48,262 nucleotides of DNA from Desulfonatronospira sp. (GCA_007125075.1 SLDX01000063.1:1-48262); one strand, 5' to 3'. Positions 1-10,353 are shown, counted from the first letter of the stretch. Notes: a model not told the origin generated them from the letters alone. Translations and numbers: made by a program.

Positions 1-808
1 GATCACGTCCCCGGGTATTCAGCCCGGCGTAAAGCAGAGTTCCTCCCCTGACGACGTTGCCTTCGCTGTCGAGTCTTTCTTCGAAAAGAACCTCGATCCT
101 GTCTCCGGCGCGAATATCGCGCTGAAAGTCGACATCAAAAGAATAGGCCCTGATCACCTGCATAAGCACGTCCATGGGCATGCCCGAGTCCATGGCGGCA
201 TTGTACAGACTGGAATTGATCGGGGCTTCGGCCCTGACCGGCCTGGACTCCAGTTCATGCCTTAATTCCTGAGAAGTAAAGCCGTTTTCAGGACACCTGG
301 TCACCAGGACTTCCCTGGTGACGTCAAGCTTCAGGTTCATGCTCTGAAACTTGGGAGCATGGTCATCCGCATTTTCAAAGGCCAGGACCAGTTCCTGGTT
401 CTGCTGCAGGCGCCTGGGATTGAAGACTTTCTGCAGCGCGGAAATGATGTCATGCGCTTCGGTCCTGCTCAAGCCCTCCCTGACCAGCAGCCCCATCAGG
501 GTGTCGCCGGAGGAAACAGTGACTGTTTTTTCCAGGTTTGGAGTTGAAGATTCCCATGGCCGCTGGTCCATAGCCGGAATGTACGCGTTCAAATCGACCC
601 ATTTGGGGATAATTCCATCGCTGACTTCTTCCGGCCTGTAATCCGCGCTGAGTTCTTTTTCTTCTTCAGAAGCGTCCGGACCGGTGCCTAGAAGAAAATA
701 CGCCAGGACAAAAAAAGAGCAGACTGCAGCGAGAAGCAGATGTTTTTTTGAGCTGCTGCCTCTTTGACTGGTGCGATGTTTTTTGTTCACGTATCTGTTC
801 TGGTTCAT
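1..808 (-). CDS. M23-type peptidoglycan peptidase, N-terminal part (cut by window edge)
   Basis: The reading frame starts with ATG at 808 and stays open to base 1, giving 269 residues without a stop; the catalytic C-terminus lies outside the window. Visible are a basic N-terminus, one hydrophobic segment at about residues 23-41 (signal anchor), an OapA/LysM-like segment at about 95-140 containing VSSGDTLMGLLVREG, and a following stretch with SLYNAAMDSGMP and IRAGDRIEVLFEE. This layout is typical of MepM/Csd3-like murein endopeptidases, which cut peptide cross-links in the periplasm. The zinc-binding HxxxD and HxH motifs cannot be checked here, so the enzymatic call rests on family architecture. 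It is the last gene seen downstream of the division cluster on the same strand, which suits a wall-remodelling role. Confidence 0.8.
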   Translation of the reverse strand, partial: MNQNRYVNKKHRTSQRGSSSKKHLLLAAVCSFFVLAYFLLGTGPDASEEEKELSADYRPEEVSDGIIPKWVDLNAYIPAMDQRPWESSTPNLEKTVTVSSGDTLMGLLVREGLSRTEAHDIISALQKVFNPRRLQQNQELVLAFENADDHAPKFQSMNLKLDVTREVLVTRCPENGFTSQELRHELESRPVRAEAPINSSLYNAAMDSGMPMDVLMQVIRAYSFDVDFQRDIRAGDRIEVLFEERLDSEGNVVRGGTLLYAGLNTRGRD

Positions 809-950
809 GGTTTGCTCCTATTGCAGGGCTTGCTCCGAAAAGAAAGCAGAAATACTGCGAACGGCCCTGGGCCGGTTCTTGTGAGATGTTTTCGGGCGAT
901 TCAAGGTTTTTTCGCATTTTATCATTCCTGATCCAGTCACAGAAATGAAC

Positions 951-1208
951 CTAATCAATTTCACCATGTTCCTGAATTTTTTCATCCTCATAAGGACTCA
1001 GGAACTTGCGGTACCACTCCAGTTTGGCATGTTCCATGGCGCTTGAGCACATGGAAAGATTATCATAGTTTTTTCCGACGCGCCGGACGATCAAGGCGGA
1101 CAGTTTGAAAATGCAGTAGTTCAATTCGCCCTGAGTCTTAATCTCCCGGGACAGATTTTCCAGAGCAGGGTCAAGCAGGTCTCTTTTTTCCTGAGGAATA
1201 TAGGGCAT
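951..1208 (-). CDS. small conserved protein of unknown function (DUF6899-like)
   Basis: An 85-residue soluble protein starting MPYIPQEKRDLLDP. The ATG at 1208 is chosen over an in-frame GTG at 1214 because GGAG lies five bases before it and because, as I recall, family members begin MPYI. The N-terminus and the GELNYCIFKLSALIV segment resemble the short DUF6899-type proteins of bacteria and phages, whose function is unknown. There is no signal peptide, membrane segment or metal motif; the three cysteines or so are scattered. It sits between a MoaD-like gene and an M23 peptidase on the same strand, with spacers of about 130 and 140 bases, so co-transcription is possible but not shown. Confidence 0.65.
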   Translation of the reverse strand: MPYIPQEKRDLLDPALENLSREIKTQGELNYCIFKLSALIVRRVGKNYDNLSMCSSAMEHAKLEWYRKFLSPYEDEKIQEHGEID

Positions 1209-1339
1209 GGCCACTCCAGTTTTTAGCAGGTTCCATCAAGCCGCACAGATATCCAGGGATATGCCCTGGAACGCTCATGTAAAGCTTGAATTAAAAGTAA
1301 ACATTTTCAAATCCGCAAAAAAGAAATTACGGATGGGAT

Positions 1340-1630
1340 CTATTTATCCTCAAGATTTGCTTTTATCCCCAGCAGCACCCGGTAAGGACCCGGAGTGCCC
1401 GGAGGAATAAGGGCCACCCTGTCTTTGTGCTTCAAAACAGTATCAAAAGACACTGTCCGGCCGTTGACAAAGACAGCCTCCACATCTTCCGGTGCGAGCT
1501 TCAGGCGCTGCATAAGACCCGCAACCGTTTCTCCGGGAAAAATTTCCATGGCCTTTTCGTCAAAAGGCAATCCCGAAGATTTCAGTTTAGGCTGCAGAAA
1601 GGAAAAGGCTTTGAAGCTGATTACAGGCAT
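1340..1630 (-). CDS. MoaD/ThiS-like ubiquitin-fold protein lacking the C-terminal GG
   Basis: A 96-residue protein with the beta-grasp signature of MoaD/ThiS proteins: IFPGETVAGLMQRLKL, then VEAVFVNGRTV, then DRVALIPPGTPGPY. Canonical sulfur carriers end in GG, which is adenylated and thiocarboxylated. This one instead continues with YRVLLGIKANLEDK, so it cannot act in the standard way unless processed. From memory, MoaD-like proteins ending PGPYRVLLG occur near tungsten/molybdenum enzymes in sulfate reducers; no such enzyme is in this window. The start is well supported: AAGGA lies seven bases before ATG at 1630. It lies 154 bases downstream of the radical SAM gene on the same strand. The fold call is firm; the function is open. 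Confidence 0.75.
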   Translation of the reverse strand: MPVISFKAFSFLQPKLKSSGLPFDEKAMEIFPGETVAGLMQRLKLAPEDVEAVFVNGRTVSFDTVLKHKDRVALIPPGTPGPYRVLLGIKANLEDK

Positions 1631-1784
1631 TCAAGCTTCCTTAATTTTATTAACTTGCATAAAACAGGTTCCGGAATTTGTCAGAACGGCCGTAAAAACT
1701 CGCTCCAAGACAGACTAAATCAAAATCCCATTCGTGCATGAATCAGAAATCCGCCGGAGATCTTAATTTGCTATATGCTTCAAC

Positions 1785-3488
1785 TCAAATACCCCTCCCG
1801 ACCGGCAGTTCCTCCATGCCGCAGCGTCCGCATTCAGGGCAATCCAGATCAGGACAGACCGTGGTGCTCAGTTTCCGCCAGTACCTGTCCCATTCCCGGC
1901 GAAGATAATCCTTGTTTACTCCGATATCAAGCCGGTCCCAGGGAAACTTTTCATCCAGCGGTCTGGTCCGGTCCAGGTAATCGCTTATATCACCCGACCA
2001 TTCAGTCAGGGCCTTTTTCCATTTTCCCCCGGCCTTTTCCGCCAGAAGCAGCAGGTCGAAAACCCGCTCATCCCCCCTGGACAGAAGCCCCTGGATCCTG
2101 GCCTGAAAAGCGCTTTCAGCACTGAATTTCAGACCTTTGTAATCCGCGCACAGAACCCTGAAGGCTCTGGATTTGCGCTCGAGGCCTTCCTGTGTGTCCA
2201 TGGCCGCCCACTGCAGAGGGGTCCACGGTTTGGGCACAAACATGGAAGCGCTTATACGCACTACTTCGATGCCTTTTCTTCTGCCGCGCATGCCTTCAAG
2301 CCTGGTTTGCTGAAGCCTTTCCAGAAAAACTTCCAGTTCCTGGAAATCGTGCTCATCCTCCCCGGGCAGCCCGAGAATGAAATAGAGCTTGAGGCTGTTG
2401 AACCGCAGAGCGCTTATGCTTTTTACCACTTCAAAGAAATTCTGTTCATCAAAGCGTTTGTTTACGGCTTTGCGCAAATCCGGGCTGATTCCCTCCACAG
2501 CCAGGGTCAGGCTTCTGATTCCGCTGGAACGCAAAAACTTTAAAAAGTCTTCATTAAGTCCGTCCGCACGAATGGAAGATAAAGAAAATTTTATTTTGCG
2601 TTCCTTGAGCCATTCCAGAAATTCACGCAGATCTTTCCAGTCGGTCAGAGCGGTGCCCATCAGCCCCACTTTCCCGGGCCTGTTCTCGATTATCAGATCC
2701 TTGAGATCGTCAAGCCGGGCCATCCGCCTCGGCCTGTAAACAAATCCGGCAACACAGAAACGGCAACCATAATGACATCCCCTGTTGACCTCCACCAGAA
2801 AGCTGTCCCTGAATACTGTCTGATGGGAGACAAAAGCCGAACAGGCCGGTTTTTCCAAAATCCTGCCGGGGGCGCTGTAAATCTGCCTTGAAGTCTTTTC
2901 AATACTTCCCGGGATATGGATGCCTGGAAAACCGGCAATATCCTCAAGGGCTTTCCGCTTTTCCGCGCCGGACAACCACAGGTTTTTTATCTTCCTGGCT
3001 GTCTGTGTAAACCCGTTTTCCGATTCTCCCACATAAATAAAGTCAAGACAGGGCAAGACCGGAAAGGGATTGATAAAAGTAATCGGACCTCCGGCCATGA
3101 GAGCGGGCCATCCTTCCCTCCGGGAGGCATAAGCCGGAAGAGAGTTTGCGTGCAGAGTTCTGATCAGATTCAGGAAATCTCCCTCAAAATTCAGGCTGAA
3201 GCAAATCAGGGGAAAACGGCTCAACTCGGTTCCAAAGCCGGCAGAAACTACATTTTTTTCCTTTCTGTTCCAGAAAAAGCGCTCCAGATAAAAGCCCTCC
3301 TCTTTGTCCAGCTGTCTGTACACCGCCTGCCAGCCCAGTGTGGACAGAGCCAGGGATTTTTCTTCCAGAAAAACCAGGGCCACCGGAAGCCTGCCGCCCC
3401 ATTCCCGGGCTCCGGGCCGGTGATGATGAACGGCAGATTCAGGTTTGACGGTCATCAGTTTGATCCGTTTCTTCAGGACAAAGATCAT
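1785..3488 (-). CDS. radical SAM protein at the end of the division cluster
   Basis: A 567-residue protein. The radical SAM motif CxxxCxxC is present as CHYGCRFC (C238, C242, C245), followed by AGFVYRPRR; LTLAVEGISPDLRKAVNK fits the core barrel. An N-terminal region of about 230 residues (PVALVFLEEKS, ALMAGGPITFINP) matches the degenerate B12-binding-like part of TIGR03960-type proteins. The C-terminus carries CPDLDCPECGRCG. The protein is the shorter relative of the 845-residue protein encoded at 28916-31453 and lacks its DUF2344 tail. It presumably reductively cleaves SAM at a [4Fe-4S] cluster; the substrate is unknown. It starts 119 bases after ftsZ on the same strand. The start is uncertain: ATG at 3488 or 3455, neither with a clear ribosome site. 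Confidence 0.85.
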   Translation of the reverse strand: MIFVLKKRIKLMTVKPESAVHHHRPGAREWGGRLPVALVFLEEKSLALSTLGWQAVYRQLDKEEGFYLERFFWNRKEKNVVSAGFGTELSRFPLICFSLNFEGDFLNLIRTLHANSLPAYASRREGWPALMAGGPITFINPFPVLPCLDFIYVGESENGFTQTARKIKNLWLSGAEKRKALEDIAGFPGIHIPGSIEKTSRQIYSAPGRILEKPACSAFVSHQTVFRDSFLVEVNRGCHYGCRFCVAGFVYRPRRMARLDDLKDLIIENRPGKVGLMGTALTDWKDLREFLEWLKERKIKFSLSSIRADGLNEDFLKFLRSSGIRSLTLAVEGISPDLRKAVNKRFDEQNFFEVVKSISALRFNSLKLYFILGLPGEDEHDFQELEVFLERLQQTRLEGMRGRRKGIEVVRISASMFVPKPWTPLQWAAMDTQEGLERKSRAFRVLCADYKGLKFSAESAFQARIQGLLSRGDERVFDLLLLAEKAGGKWKKALTEWSGDISDYLDRTRPLDEKFPWDRLDIGVNKDYLRREWDRYWRKLSTTVCPDLDCPECGRCGMEELPVGRGI

Positions 3489-3607
3489 GGATCAGGGGGC
3501 AGGGAGGAGAATCATGCGCCCGGTAGTTTTGTCTTTGCCCGCCCCGTCCGGTCAACATGCACAGCCTGGGATCCATTCTGCAGGCGCTGCACGCGCGTGC
3601 CCCGGAA

Positions 3608-4837
3608 TCAGTCCGCCTGTCTGCGTATAAAAGACGGGATTTCGAATTCATCCTCATCGAATATAAATTCTTCTCCTTTGGATGTGTTTTTGCTCTCGGC
3701 CGTATTGGGTGACAAACCCTGCGCGTTCCTGCTGCGCCGGATGTAAGCCGGAATATTCAGATTTTCCTCTTCCTCAGGATCGAGATGCATTCCTCTGGGT
3801 TTTGTCCGGGGCCTGCTCTGGCCCTTTTGAATCCTGGTCAGGTCTGTTACTTTGGAATTGACCGGCTCTTGTTTGGCATAAGCATCATCAATGCCTGTGG
3901 CGATGACTGTGATCCGGATTTCATCTTCGATTGATTCGTCAAAAACCGTTCCAAAATAGATCCGGGCTTCTTCATCCGCTGTCTCGTGGATTATTTCAGC
4001 AGCCTCGCTTACTTCTTCAATGGCCAGATCAGTGCCGCAGGTCACGTTCATGAGCACACCCCTGGCTCCGTCAATGGACACGTCTTCCAGAAGCGGGCTG
4101 GTTATGGCCTTCATGGCCGCTTCCCTGGCCCGGCCTTCGCCTTTGGCGATTCCTGTGCCCATCATGGCCAGGCCCATCTCGGACATGACTGCCTTGACAT
4201 CCGCAAAGTCAAGGTTGATCAGTCCCGGGACCATGATCAGGTCGGAGATGCCTTTTACACCATAATAAAGAACCTCATCGGCTTTTTTGAGCATCTCCAG
4301 AAAAGAAGCTTTTTTGGAAGCCAGGGACAGCAGCCGGTCATTGGGTATGGTTATAATGCTGTCCACAACTTCCTTGAGTGAAGCTATACCGTCTTCACCC
4401 TGGACGCGTCTGCGTTTGCCCTCGAAATAAAAGGGCTTGGTAACCACGGCTACGGTGAGGGCGTCCATTTCCTTGGCCACCCTGGCTATGACCGGCGCTG
4501 CTCCGGTGCCCGTGCCCCCGCCCATTCCCGCGGTGACAAAGACCATGTCGCATCCCTCCAGAGCTTCGCGAATCTGGTCTATGCTCTCCTGTGCAGCTTC
4601 CCGGCCGATCTGCGGATCGGCTCCCGCGCCCAGACCTTTGGTCAGCTTTTCTCCAAGCTGTATCTTGTATTCGGCGCGGGAATGCTTCAGGGCCTGCAGA
4701 TCCGTATTGGCCACAATAAAGGTAACCCCCTTCATGGCCGAACAGATCATGTTGTTGACGGCGTTGCCACCGCCGCCTCCGACTCCGACCACCTTGATCC
4801 TGGCGTTGCCTTCGATCTGGATTTCCTGGTATTCCAT
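3608..4837 (-). CDS. ftsZ: cell division protein FtsZ
   Basis: A 409-residue tubulin-like GTPase that polymerises into the Z ring at midcell. Visible are the N-terminal nucleotide-binding loop [12 protein letters not shown], the tubulin signature [10 protein letters not shown] (residues 107-116), the T7-loop segment [11 protein letters not shown] that completes the active site of the next subunit, a variable linker after about residue 320, and the conserved C-terminal peptide [10 protein letters not shown] that binds FtsA. Length is normal. A strong ribosome site (AAGGAGGAG) precedes ATG at 4837. It lies 98 bases downstream of ftsA; that gap contains the palindrome described separately. No key residue is missing. 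Confidence 0.98.
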   Translation of the reverse strand: MEYQEIQIEGNARIKVVGVGGGGGNAVNNMICSAMKGVTFIVANTDLQALKHSRAEYKIQLGEKLTKGLGAGADPQIGREAAQESIDQIREALEGCDMVFVTAGMGGGTGTGAAPVIARVAKEMDALTVAVVTKPFYFEGKRRRVQGEDGIASLKEVVDSIITIPNDRLLSLASKKASFLEMLKKADEVLYYGVKGISDLIMVPGLINLDFADVKAVMSEMGLAMMGTGIAKGEGRAREAAMKAITSPLLEDVSIDGARGVLMNVTCGTDLAIEEVSEAAEIIHETADEEARIYFGTVFDESIEDEIRITVIATGIDDAYAKQEPVNSKVTDLTRIQKGQSRPRTKPRGMHLDPEEEENLNIPAYIRRSRNAQGLSPNTAESKNTSKGEEFIFDEDEFEIPSFIRRQAD

Positions 4838-4876
4838 AAGCTCCTCCTTCCCGGTTTATCTGGAAAAAATGTTGTT

Positions 4877-4890
4877 CAATTTAAAAATTG
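4877..4890. repeat. AT-rich palindrome upstream of ftsZ
   Basis: A perfect palindrome with arms CAATTT and AAATTG around AA. It lies about 40 bases upstream of the ftsZ start in the 98-base ftsA-ftsZ gap. It could be an operator or part of a leader, or a chance AT-rich palindrome. Confidence 0.35.
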
Positions 4891-4935
4891 CGCATGGTCG
4901 CAGACATTATGTATGCAGACCTTTAAAATCGCTTT

Positions 4936-6162
4936 TTACCTTATATCCACAAACCATTTGCGCATCTTGTTCAAGATGCGGTTGAACATGTTCTTGTCGC
5001 GGATTCTGAACTGATTGTCAGAACTCTCCTTTTCCGCTCCGTAAATCAGTACGCCCACTGCGGTTGCAAACATGGGGTTGTCGACGACGTCCTTAAGTCC
5101 TCCGACCTTGCGCGGATAGCCGGTCCTGGTGGGCATGTTGAAGATCTGTTCGGCCAGTTCCTGGGCTCCTTCTATGAGCGCGGCCCCGCCGGTAAGAACC
5201 ACTCCTGCCCCCACTGAATTTTTGTATCCGGAACGGTTCAGCTCCTGATCCACCAGAAGGAAAAGTTCCTCCATGCGCGGTTCACAGATTTCAGCCAGGA
5301 CATGCCGGGAAAGTTTTCTGGAAGCTCTTCCGCCCACGCTCGGGACCTCGATGTTTTCATCGCCCTGAAGCATGTCCGCCATGGCGCAGCCGTGTCTGAT
5401 CTTGATCTTTTCAGCCGCCAGCATGGGGGTTCTCAAGCCGAAGGCGATATCATTGGTCAGATTGGCCCCTCCGATGGCGATGACTGAAGTATACCTGATG
5501 GAATCGTTCTCAAAAATGGCTACATCAGTGGTTCCTCCGCCTATGTCTATAAGGACTACTCCGATTTCCTTCTCCTCTTCAGTGAGTACCGCCTTGGAAG
5601 AAGCCAGCGACTCCAGAACAATATCCGAAACATCAAGACCTGAACGGTGACATGAGCGCACAATGTTCTGAGCGCTGCTCACAGCCCCGGTGACTATATG
5701 CACCTTGACCTCCAGGCGCACGCCGGCCATTCCCAGAGGATCGGCGATGCCTCTTTGATCGTCGACAATGTATTCCTGGGGAAGAATATGGATGACCTCC
5801 CGGTCCAAAGGAATGGCCACGGCCTTGGCCGCGTCAAGCACCCGGTCCACATCGCGGCTGTTGACCTCGCCGCCCTTGACGGCGATGACCCCGTGACTGT
5901 TGAAACCCTTGATGTGGCTGCCGGCGATTCCGGCATAGACCGAGCGGATTTCACATCCGGCCATTAGCTCGGCTTCTTCCAGGGCTTTTTTAATCGACTG
6001 CACAGTCTGTTCGATGTTGACCACCACTCCTTTACGCAGACCGGTGGACGGACTGGTCCCGATGCCGACGATATCCACACCGTCGAAAGTCATTTCTCCG
6101 ACCACCGCGGAAATTTTTGTAGTTCCCAGGTCCAGGCCCACGATCAGATCAGATTTGGACAT
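4936..6162 (-). CDS. ftsA: cell division protein FtsA
   Basis: A 408-residue actin-like ATPase that anchors FtsZ filaments to the membrane. The phosphate-1 motif [16 protein letters not shown] is at the N-terminus. The 1C-domain region ([12 protein letters not shown]) and phosphate-2 motif [13 protein letters not shown] follow, and the adenosine motif [12 protein letters not shown] is near residue 330. The last residues [13 protein letters not shown] form the amphipathic helix used for membrane attachment. Length is normal. It starts 18 bases after the ftsQ stop codon, and ftsZ follows. The order ftsQ-ftsA-ftsZ is the classical one. Confidence 0.97.
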   Translation of the reverse strand: MSKSDLIVGLDLGTTKISAVVGEMTFDGVDIVGIGTSPSTGLRKGVVVNIEQTVQSIKKALEEAELMAGCEIRSVYAGIAGSHIKGFNSHGVIAVKGGEVNSRDVDRVLDAAKAVAIPLDREVIHILPQEYIVDDQRGIADPLGMAGVRLEVKVHIVTGAVSSAQNIVRSCHRSGLDVSDIVLESLASSKAVLTEEEKEIGVVLIDIGGGTTDVAIFENDSIRYTSVIAIGGANLTNDIAFGLRTPMLAAEKIKIRHGCAMADMLQGDENIEVPSVGGRASRKLSRHVLAEICEPRMEELFLLVDQELNRSGYKNSVGAGVVLTGGAALIEGAQELAEQIFNMPTRTGYPRKVGGLKDVVDNPMFATAVGVLIYGAEKESSDNQFRIRDKNMFNRILNKMRKWFVDIR

Positions 6163-6180
6163 ATGCTCATCCCTTCAAGT

Positions 6181-7020
6181 TCAAGGTTTTGTCAGGTGGT
6201 TGAATGCGACCCAGATATTATCTCCGGCAACGGTAATCCTGTTTACTTTATTTATTTCCTTTCTCTGATGCAGATCGCGCCATACAGAGTTCAGCTTCTT
6301 CAGATGACTGTTCAGCTCTGTGCAGCACAAAAAGAGACTTAGATCAGGTCCTTGAACATAGATCTCCACGCGATCGGGCTCTGAAAGTTCGATCCAGGCC
6401 ACTTCCTGGATGGAGAAGGGAAAGTTTCTGCTTTCCAGAGTATCCACAAGACGAATCACGGCTTCAGGCTCCGGATTTCCATGTATATGAAGAACAGGAA
6501 GAGAAATAAACCTGCCCGGGGTAAGCCGGTCAATTATCTCTCCGCTTTTGTCCGCATAATAAAGATCGTGATCGTTCTGCACCCAGAAATAGGCCTGTTT
6601 TTCGCGCACAACAACCTGCAGCTGGTCGGGAAACTCGCGCTTTAAACGGGCGTCTTCAATCCAGGGATTTTCCGTAAGCCTCCTGTGCAGATCAGGCATG
6701 TTCAGCTGGAGCATATTAATTCCAGGACCGATTTCCATCAGGTCCAGAAGCTCCTGATAGCCAAGATGACTGCCGCCCTCGATCTCAATCTCACTGAGGG
6801 CCAGATATTCGCTGCTGGTAGCCAGACGGTAGCCGTGGATCAGGGCTATGCTCACCAGCAGCAGAAAACTCAGGCTGAAAGCCAGAATAAATGAGACCCC
6901 GGCAAAACTCACAAAAGCGGAAAAGAACCTCCTGAACAGGCCTTTTTGCCCGGATCTTTGATACTGAACCCCCCGGCGGGTTTTATTCCCCAGTGTCTTT
7001 TTCAATTCAGGCTCCGTCAC
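6181..7020 (-). CDS. ftsQ: cell division protein FtsQ (POTRA domain)
   Basis: A 279-residue bitopic membrane protein of the divisome that links early and late division proteins. It has a basic cytoplasmic N-terminus (KTRRGVQYQRSGQKG), a transmembrane helix at about residues 39-64, a POTRA domain (LALSEIEIEGGSHLGYQELLDLM) and the FtsQ-type beta domain with WIEDARLKREFPDQLQVVVRE. The start is GTG at 7020, overlapping the murB stop by four bases (GTGA), which implies translational coupling. Sequence conservation of this family is low; the call relies on POTRA topology and on position between murB and ftsA. Confidence 0.92.
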   Translation of the reverse strand: MTEPELKKTLGNKTRRGVQYQRSGQKGLFRRFFSAFVSFAGVSFILAFSLSFLLLVSIALIHGYRLATSSEYLALSEIEIEGGSHLGYQELLDLMEIGPGINMLQLNMPDLHRRLTENPWIEDARLKREFPDQLQVVVREKQAYFWVQNDHDLYYADKSGEIIDRLTPGRFISLPVLHIHGNPEPEAVIRLVDTLESRNFPFSIQEVAWIELSEPDRVEIYVQGPDLSLFLCCTELNSHLKKLNSVWRDLHQRKEINKVNRITVAGDNIWVAFNHLTKP

Positions 7021-7895
7021 ACAACAAGAATTTCCATATCCAGTGAGATGCCGAATATCCTCTGCACATTATTCCCGGCCTCCTGAATCAATTCCAGGGC
7101 CTGGACGCATGTTCCCCGACCCATATTGACCAGGAAATTGGCATGTTTTTCGGAAAAACATACACCGCCCTTGCGCCTGCCCCTGTAACCGGCCAGGTCC
7201 AGAAGTTTTCCCGCGGGTGCGCCCCGGTCGGGATTCTTGAACACGCATCCGGCCGTTGCCGCCAGCACGGGCTGGTTTTTTTTCTTTTGCAGGTAGTAAT
7301 TTTTTGTCCTTTCGAACACCCGTGCCGGGCTGTCCGGAAAGAGGCGTATTTCCACGCTCATTATCAGGAATTCATCGACTTCCGTGTCCGGAGAGAAATA
7401 TCTGTATCCATGGCTGAAATCTCCCTCACTTAAAGTCAATATACCGTTTTCTGGAGTCCAGATTTTAAGCCCGGTCACCAGCCGGCATATCTCCACCTGG
7501 TGTGAGCCGGCATTCATGGCCACAGCCCCGCCTACGCTGCCCGGGATTCCGGCCAGAGCCTCCAGGCCGGATAGTCCTGTTTTTGCGCACCAGCCAACAA
7601 GCCTTGGCAGGGGACAGCCGCCGTCAACCCGGATCACTGATTTTTGTTCACCTCTTTCCAGAATAAAAGGGTCTCTGGCTTCCTGCCATCTGACAAGAAC
7701 CAGGTCGCGGTTGTCCTCGGTAAACAGAATGTTGCTGCCCCGGCCCATGAACAAGATCCGGTCCCCCCACCGGTTCCAGGACCGAGCCAGATCTTCCAGA
7801 TCAGTCTTTTGTTCAGGATAAAAGGCCGCAGCGGCTCTGCCGCCCATTTTAAGGGTGGACAGCCCGGCCAGGTCAGGTTCATGTACGATTTTCAT
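7017..7895 (-). CDS. murB: UDP-N-acetylmuramate dehydrogenase MurB
   Basis: A flavoenzyme that reduces UDP-GlcNAc-enolpyruvate to UDP-MurNAc with NADPH in the cytoplasm. The FAD-binding segment [10 protein letters not shown], the [21 protein letters not shown] block and the late conserved part [21 protein letters not shown] with HANFLVN are present. I place the start at ATG 7895, which overlaps the murC stop by four bases (ATGA) and gives 292 residues. An in-frame ATG at 7925 would add ten residues and is also possible. The four-base overlaps on both sides place it in the polycistronic dcw unit. Confidence 0.96.
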   Translation of the reverse strand: MKIVHEPDLAGLSTLKMGGRAAAAFYPEQKTDLEDLARSWNRWGDRILFMGRGSNILFTEDNRDLVLVRWQEARDPFILERGEQKSVIRVDGGCPLPRLVGWCAKTGLSGLEALAGIPGSVGGAVAMNAGSHQVEICRLVTGLKIWTPENGILTLSEGDFSHGYRYFSPDTEVDEFLIMSVEIRLFPDSPARVFERTKNYYLQKKKNQPVLAATAGCVFKNPDRGAPAGKLLDLAGYRGRRKGGVCFSEKHANFLVNMGRGTCVQALELIQEAGNNVQRIFGISLDMEILVV

Positions 7896-9277
7896 GTCCT
7901 TAAATAGTTTTCTCCCACCTGCCATACGTTTCCAGCGCCCAGGGTCAGAAAAAGATCCCCTTGTCTGAGCACTTCAAAAAGATTGTTCTGGGCCTCTTCC
8001 AGAGTCTGGTAGAATCTGACATGTGTCCCGGCGACCTGCCTGATACCCTGAGCCAGGCTCTGTCCGTTTACCCCGGGAATGGGGTCTTCCGAGGCCGGAT
8101 AAATTTCTGTGAGCAGAAGAAGATCGGCCCTGGAAAGCACCCGGCAGAAATCACCAAAAAGGGCCTTTGTCCTGGTGAACCTGTGAGGCTGAAACAGAAC
8201 CACCAGTCTGCACTCCGGATAGCAGTGCCTTGCCGTTTCCAGAGTGGCCGCAATCTCCGTGGGATGATGCCCGTAGTCGTCCACCACCTGGATCCGGTTC
8301 TTTATGCCCTTGCGCTCAAATCTGCGTCCCACGCCTCCAAAAAAGGCCAGGGCGTGCACAATGTCTTCTCTGGGTATTCCGGCCTGCATGGCTATGCCAA
8401 TGGCTCCCAGGCAGTTGAGAACATTGTGTCTGCCGGGGTGGTTCAGCCTGACCTGGCCCCAGAAGCCTTCCCGGGTGAAAACATTGAACTCGGAACCCGG
8501 GCTGGAGGTCAGTACCTCCCCTCTGAGGGCATTGTCCGGGCCAAGACCATAGGTCAGAACCGGACGGTTGATCCGCTCCAGTACCTTGCGTACTTCATGA
8601 TCATCCCCGCAGACGACGTTTAGCCCGTAAAAGGGGATGCTGTTCATGAACCGGACAAAGCTGTCCCTTATTTCCTGTATGTCCCGGTAGTAATCCAGGT
8701 GATCGGCTCCAATGTTGGTCACAATGTTCATGATGGGCAAAAGGGTCAAAAACGAGCCGTCGGATTCATCGGCCTCGGCTATCAGGTATTCTCCGGTTCC
8801 TGGTAGGGCGTTGCTGCCGTATGTGTTGAGCCTGCCCCCGATAATCACCGTGGGGTCCAGACCGGCTTCCTTGAAAATTGTTCCCAGAAGAGAGGTGGTG
8901 GTGGTTTTTCCGTGAGTGCCGGCCACCGCGATTCCGGTTTTAAGGCGCATAAGTTCAGCCAGCATTTCCGCTCTGGGGATGACCGGAATATTTCTGGCTC
9001 TGGCCTCCCGGATCTCGGGATTGTCTTCACGAATCGCTGTGGATTTGACCACAACCTGGGCGTCTCCCACATTGTCCTGAAAATGGCCTTGATGCACCCT
9101 GGCTCCCAGAGCCTGCAGATGCCTGACCGGAGGCGCGCTGTTAAGATCAGACCCGCTGACCCTGTAGCCCAGATTGAGCAGCACTTCAGCGATCCCGCTC
9201 ATGCCCGATCCTCCGATGCCAACCATATGTATCCTGTTTATGTAATTGCGCATGTCTGTTTCCGGTTTCATTTTCAT
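7892..9277 (-). CDS. murC: UDP-N-acetylmuramate--L-alanine ligase MurC
   Basis: A 461-residue Mur ligase adding L-Ala to UDP-MurNAc at the cost of ATP. The N-terminal UDP-binding glycine loop [16 protein letters not shown], the P-loop [10 protein letters not shown] (residues 120-129), the central [10 protein letters not shown] block and the C-terminal [13 protein letters not shown] and FQPHRFTRT motifs are all visible. Length is typical. The ATG at 9277 overlaps the murG stop as ATGA. All catalytic motifs are intact. Confidence 0.98.
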   Translation of the reverse strand: MKMKPETDMRNYINRIHMVGIGGSGMSGIAEVLLNLGYRVSGSDLNSAPPVRHLQALGARVHQGHFQDNVGDAQVVVKSTAIREDNPEIREARARNIPVIPRAEMLAELMRLKTGIAVAGTHGKTTTTSLLGTIFKEAGLDPTVIIGGRLNTYGSNALPGTGEYLIAEADESDGSFLTLLPIMNIVTNIGADHLDYYRDIQEIRDSFVRFMNSIPFYGLNVVCGDDHEVRKVLERINRPVLTYGLGPDNALRGEVLTSSPGSEFNVFTREGFWGQVRLNHPGRHNVLNCLGAIGIAMQAGIPREDIVHALAFFGGVGRRFERKGIKNRIQVVDDYGHHPTEIAATLETARHCYPECRLVVLFQPHRFTRTKALFGDFCRVLSRADLLLLTEIYPASEDPIPGVNGQSLAQGIRQVAGTHVRFYQTLEEAQNNLFEVLRQGDLFLTLGAGNVWQVGENYLRT

Positions 9278-10353
9278 TTTTTCAATTTCACCAGCTCTTG
9301 AACAATATTGTCCGCGGCATCGGGGCGGCTCAGTTTTCCGGCGGCCAGGCTCATCTGCTTAACCCTGTCCGGCATGGACAAAAGATCGCCTATGACCCGG
9401 GCCAGGTTGATCTCCCGCAGATAATTCTGAGCTACAACCATGGCTGCTCCTGCTTCCTCCATATACCTGGCGTTGACCATCTGGTGATTTTGCGTGGCAT
9501 ATGGAAAGGGGATCAGCACCGAAGGCTTTCCGGACGCGCAAAGCTCGGAAAGCGTTGAAGCTCCGGCCCGGCAAAGGACCAGTGAAGCAAAATCATAGGC
9601 CTTCCCCATATCTTCAATGAAAGCTTCAACCCTGGCCTGAGGATATTTGTCCTGGTAAACTTCATTAATCCGTTCATAATCGCCATAGCCTGTCTGATGC
9701 CAGATGTTCACTCCCATAGCCTTGAACTCATCAAGGCTGCTCAGCACAGCTTGGTTGATGGCACTGGCTCCCTGACTGCCGCCGAGAACAAGAAGCTTTT
9801 TTTCGCCGTTGTGCAGACCCTGAGTGTGATATCGGCGCTTCAGAAGTTCCGGTCGCACCGGATTGCCTGTAAGAACCACTTTTTCCGGAAGAAAAAAATT
9901 TTGAACATCCTCAAAGGTCAGCATGATCTTGTTTACCTTTCGTCCAAGCACACGATTGGTCATCCCCGGGAGACTGTTCTGTTCGTGCACGGCTGTAGGA
10001 ATTTTCATCCATCCGGCAGTAAGCACAGGCATAAAGCCCGCGTATCCTCCAAACCCCACGACCACTTCGGGCTTGAGGGAGCGAAGAAATCCGTAGCATA
10101 AGATCAGACTCTTGCTCACCCAGAAAAGTGAGCCCAGAGATTTTATTCCTTTGCCCAGAACCCCTCTGGCCGGAAAGGACTTGAACTCAATGCCGGCCCT
10201 GGCAGCCATCTCCTTTTCAGGACCGTATTCTCCACCGGCAAAAACCACCCGGCAGTCGGGGTACAGCTGCAAGATCCTCCGGGCAACGGTCAGGGCCGGA
10301 TATATATGACCTCCTGTGCCTCCTGTGGCTATAAGTATCCGATTCAGCATCAC
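9274..10353 (-). CDS. murG: MurG, UDP-GlcNAc transferase forming lipid II
   Basis: A 359-residue GT28 glycosyltransferase on the inner face of the membrane that transfers GlcNAc to lipid I. The first glycine loop [15 protein letters not shown] is near residue 10, the second glycine loop [15 protein letters not shown] is near 190, and the donor-binding part [14 protein letters not shown] and [14 protein letters not shown] follow. Two starts are possible: GTG at 10353 (GTGA overlap with the ftsW stop) or ATG at 10350 (TGATG). Both give essentially the same protein. It sits between ftsW and murC, as usual in dcw clusters. Confidence 0.98.
   Translation of the reverse strand: MMLNRILIATGGTGGHIYPALTVARRILQLYPDCRVVFAGGEYGPEKEMAARAGIEFKSFPARGVLGKGIKSLGSLFWVSKSLILCYGFLRSLKPEVVVGFGGYAGFMPVLTAGWMKIPTAVHEQNSLPGMTNRVLGRKVNKIMLTFEDVQNFFLPEKVVLTGNPVRPELLKRRYHTQGLHNGEKKLLVLGGSQGASAINQAVLSSLDEFKAMGVNIWHQTGYGDYERINEVYQDKYPQARVEAFIEDMGKAYDFASLVLCRAGASTLSELCASGKPSVLIPFPYATQNHQMVNARYMEEAGAAMVVAQNYLREINLARVIGDLLSMPDRVKQMSLAAGKLSRPDAADNIVQELVKLKK

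Noticed and set aside
666-917. 83-residue minus-strand frame near the M23 gene
   Set aside because: It overlaps the N-terminus of the M23 peptidase in another frame; the M23 frame shows signal anchor and LysM-like sequence, this one shows nothing.
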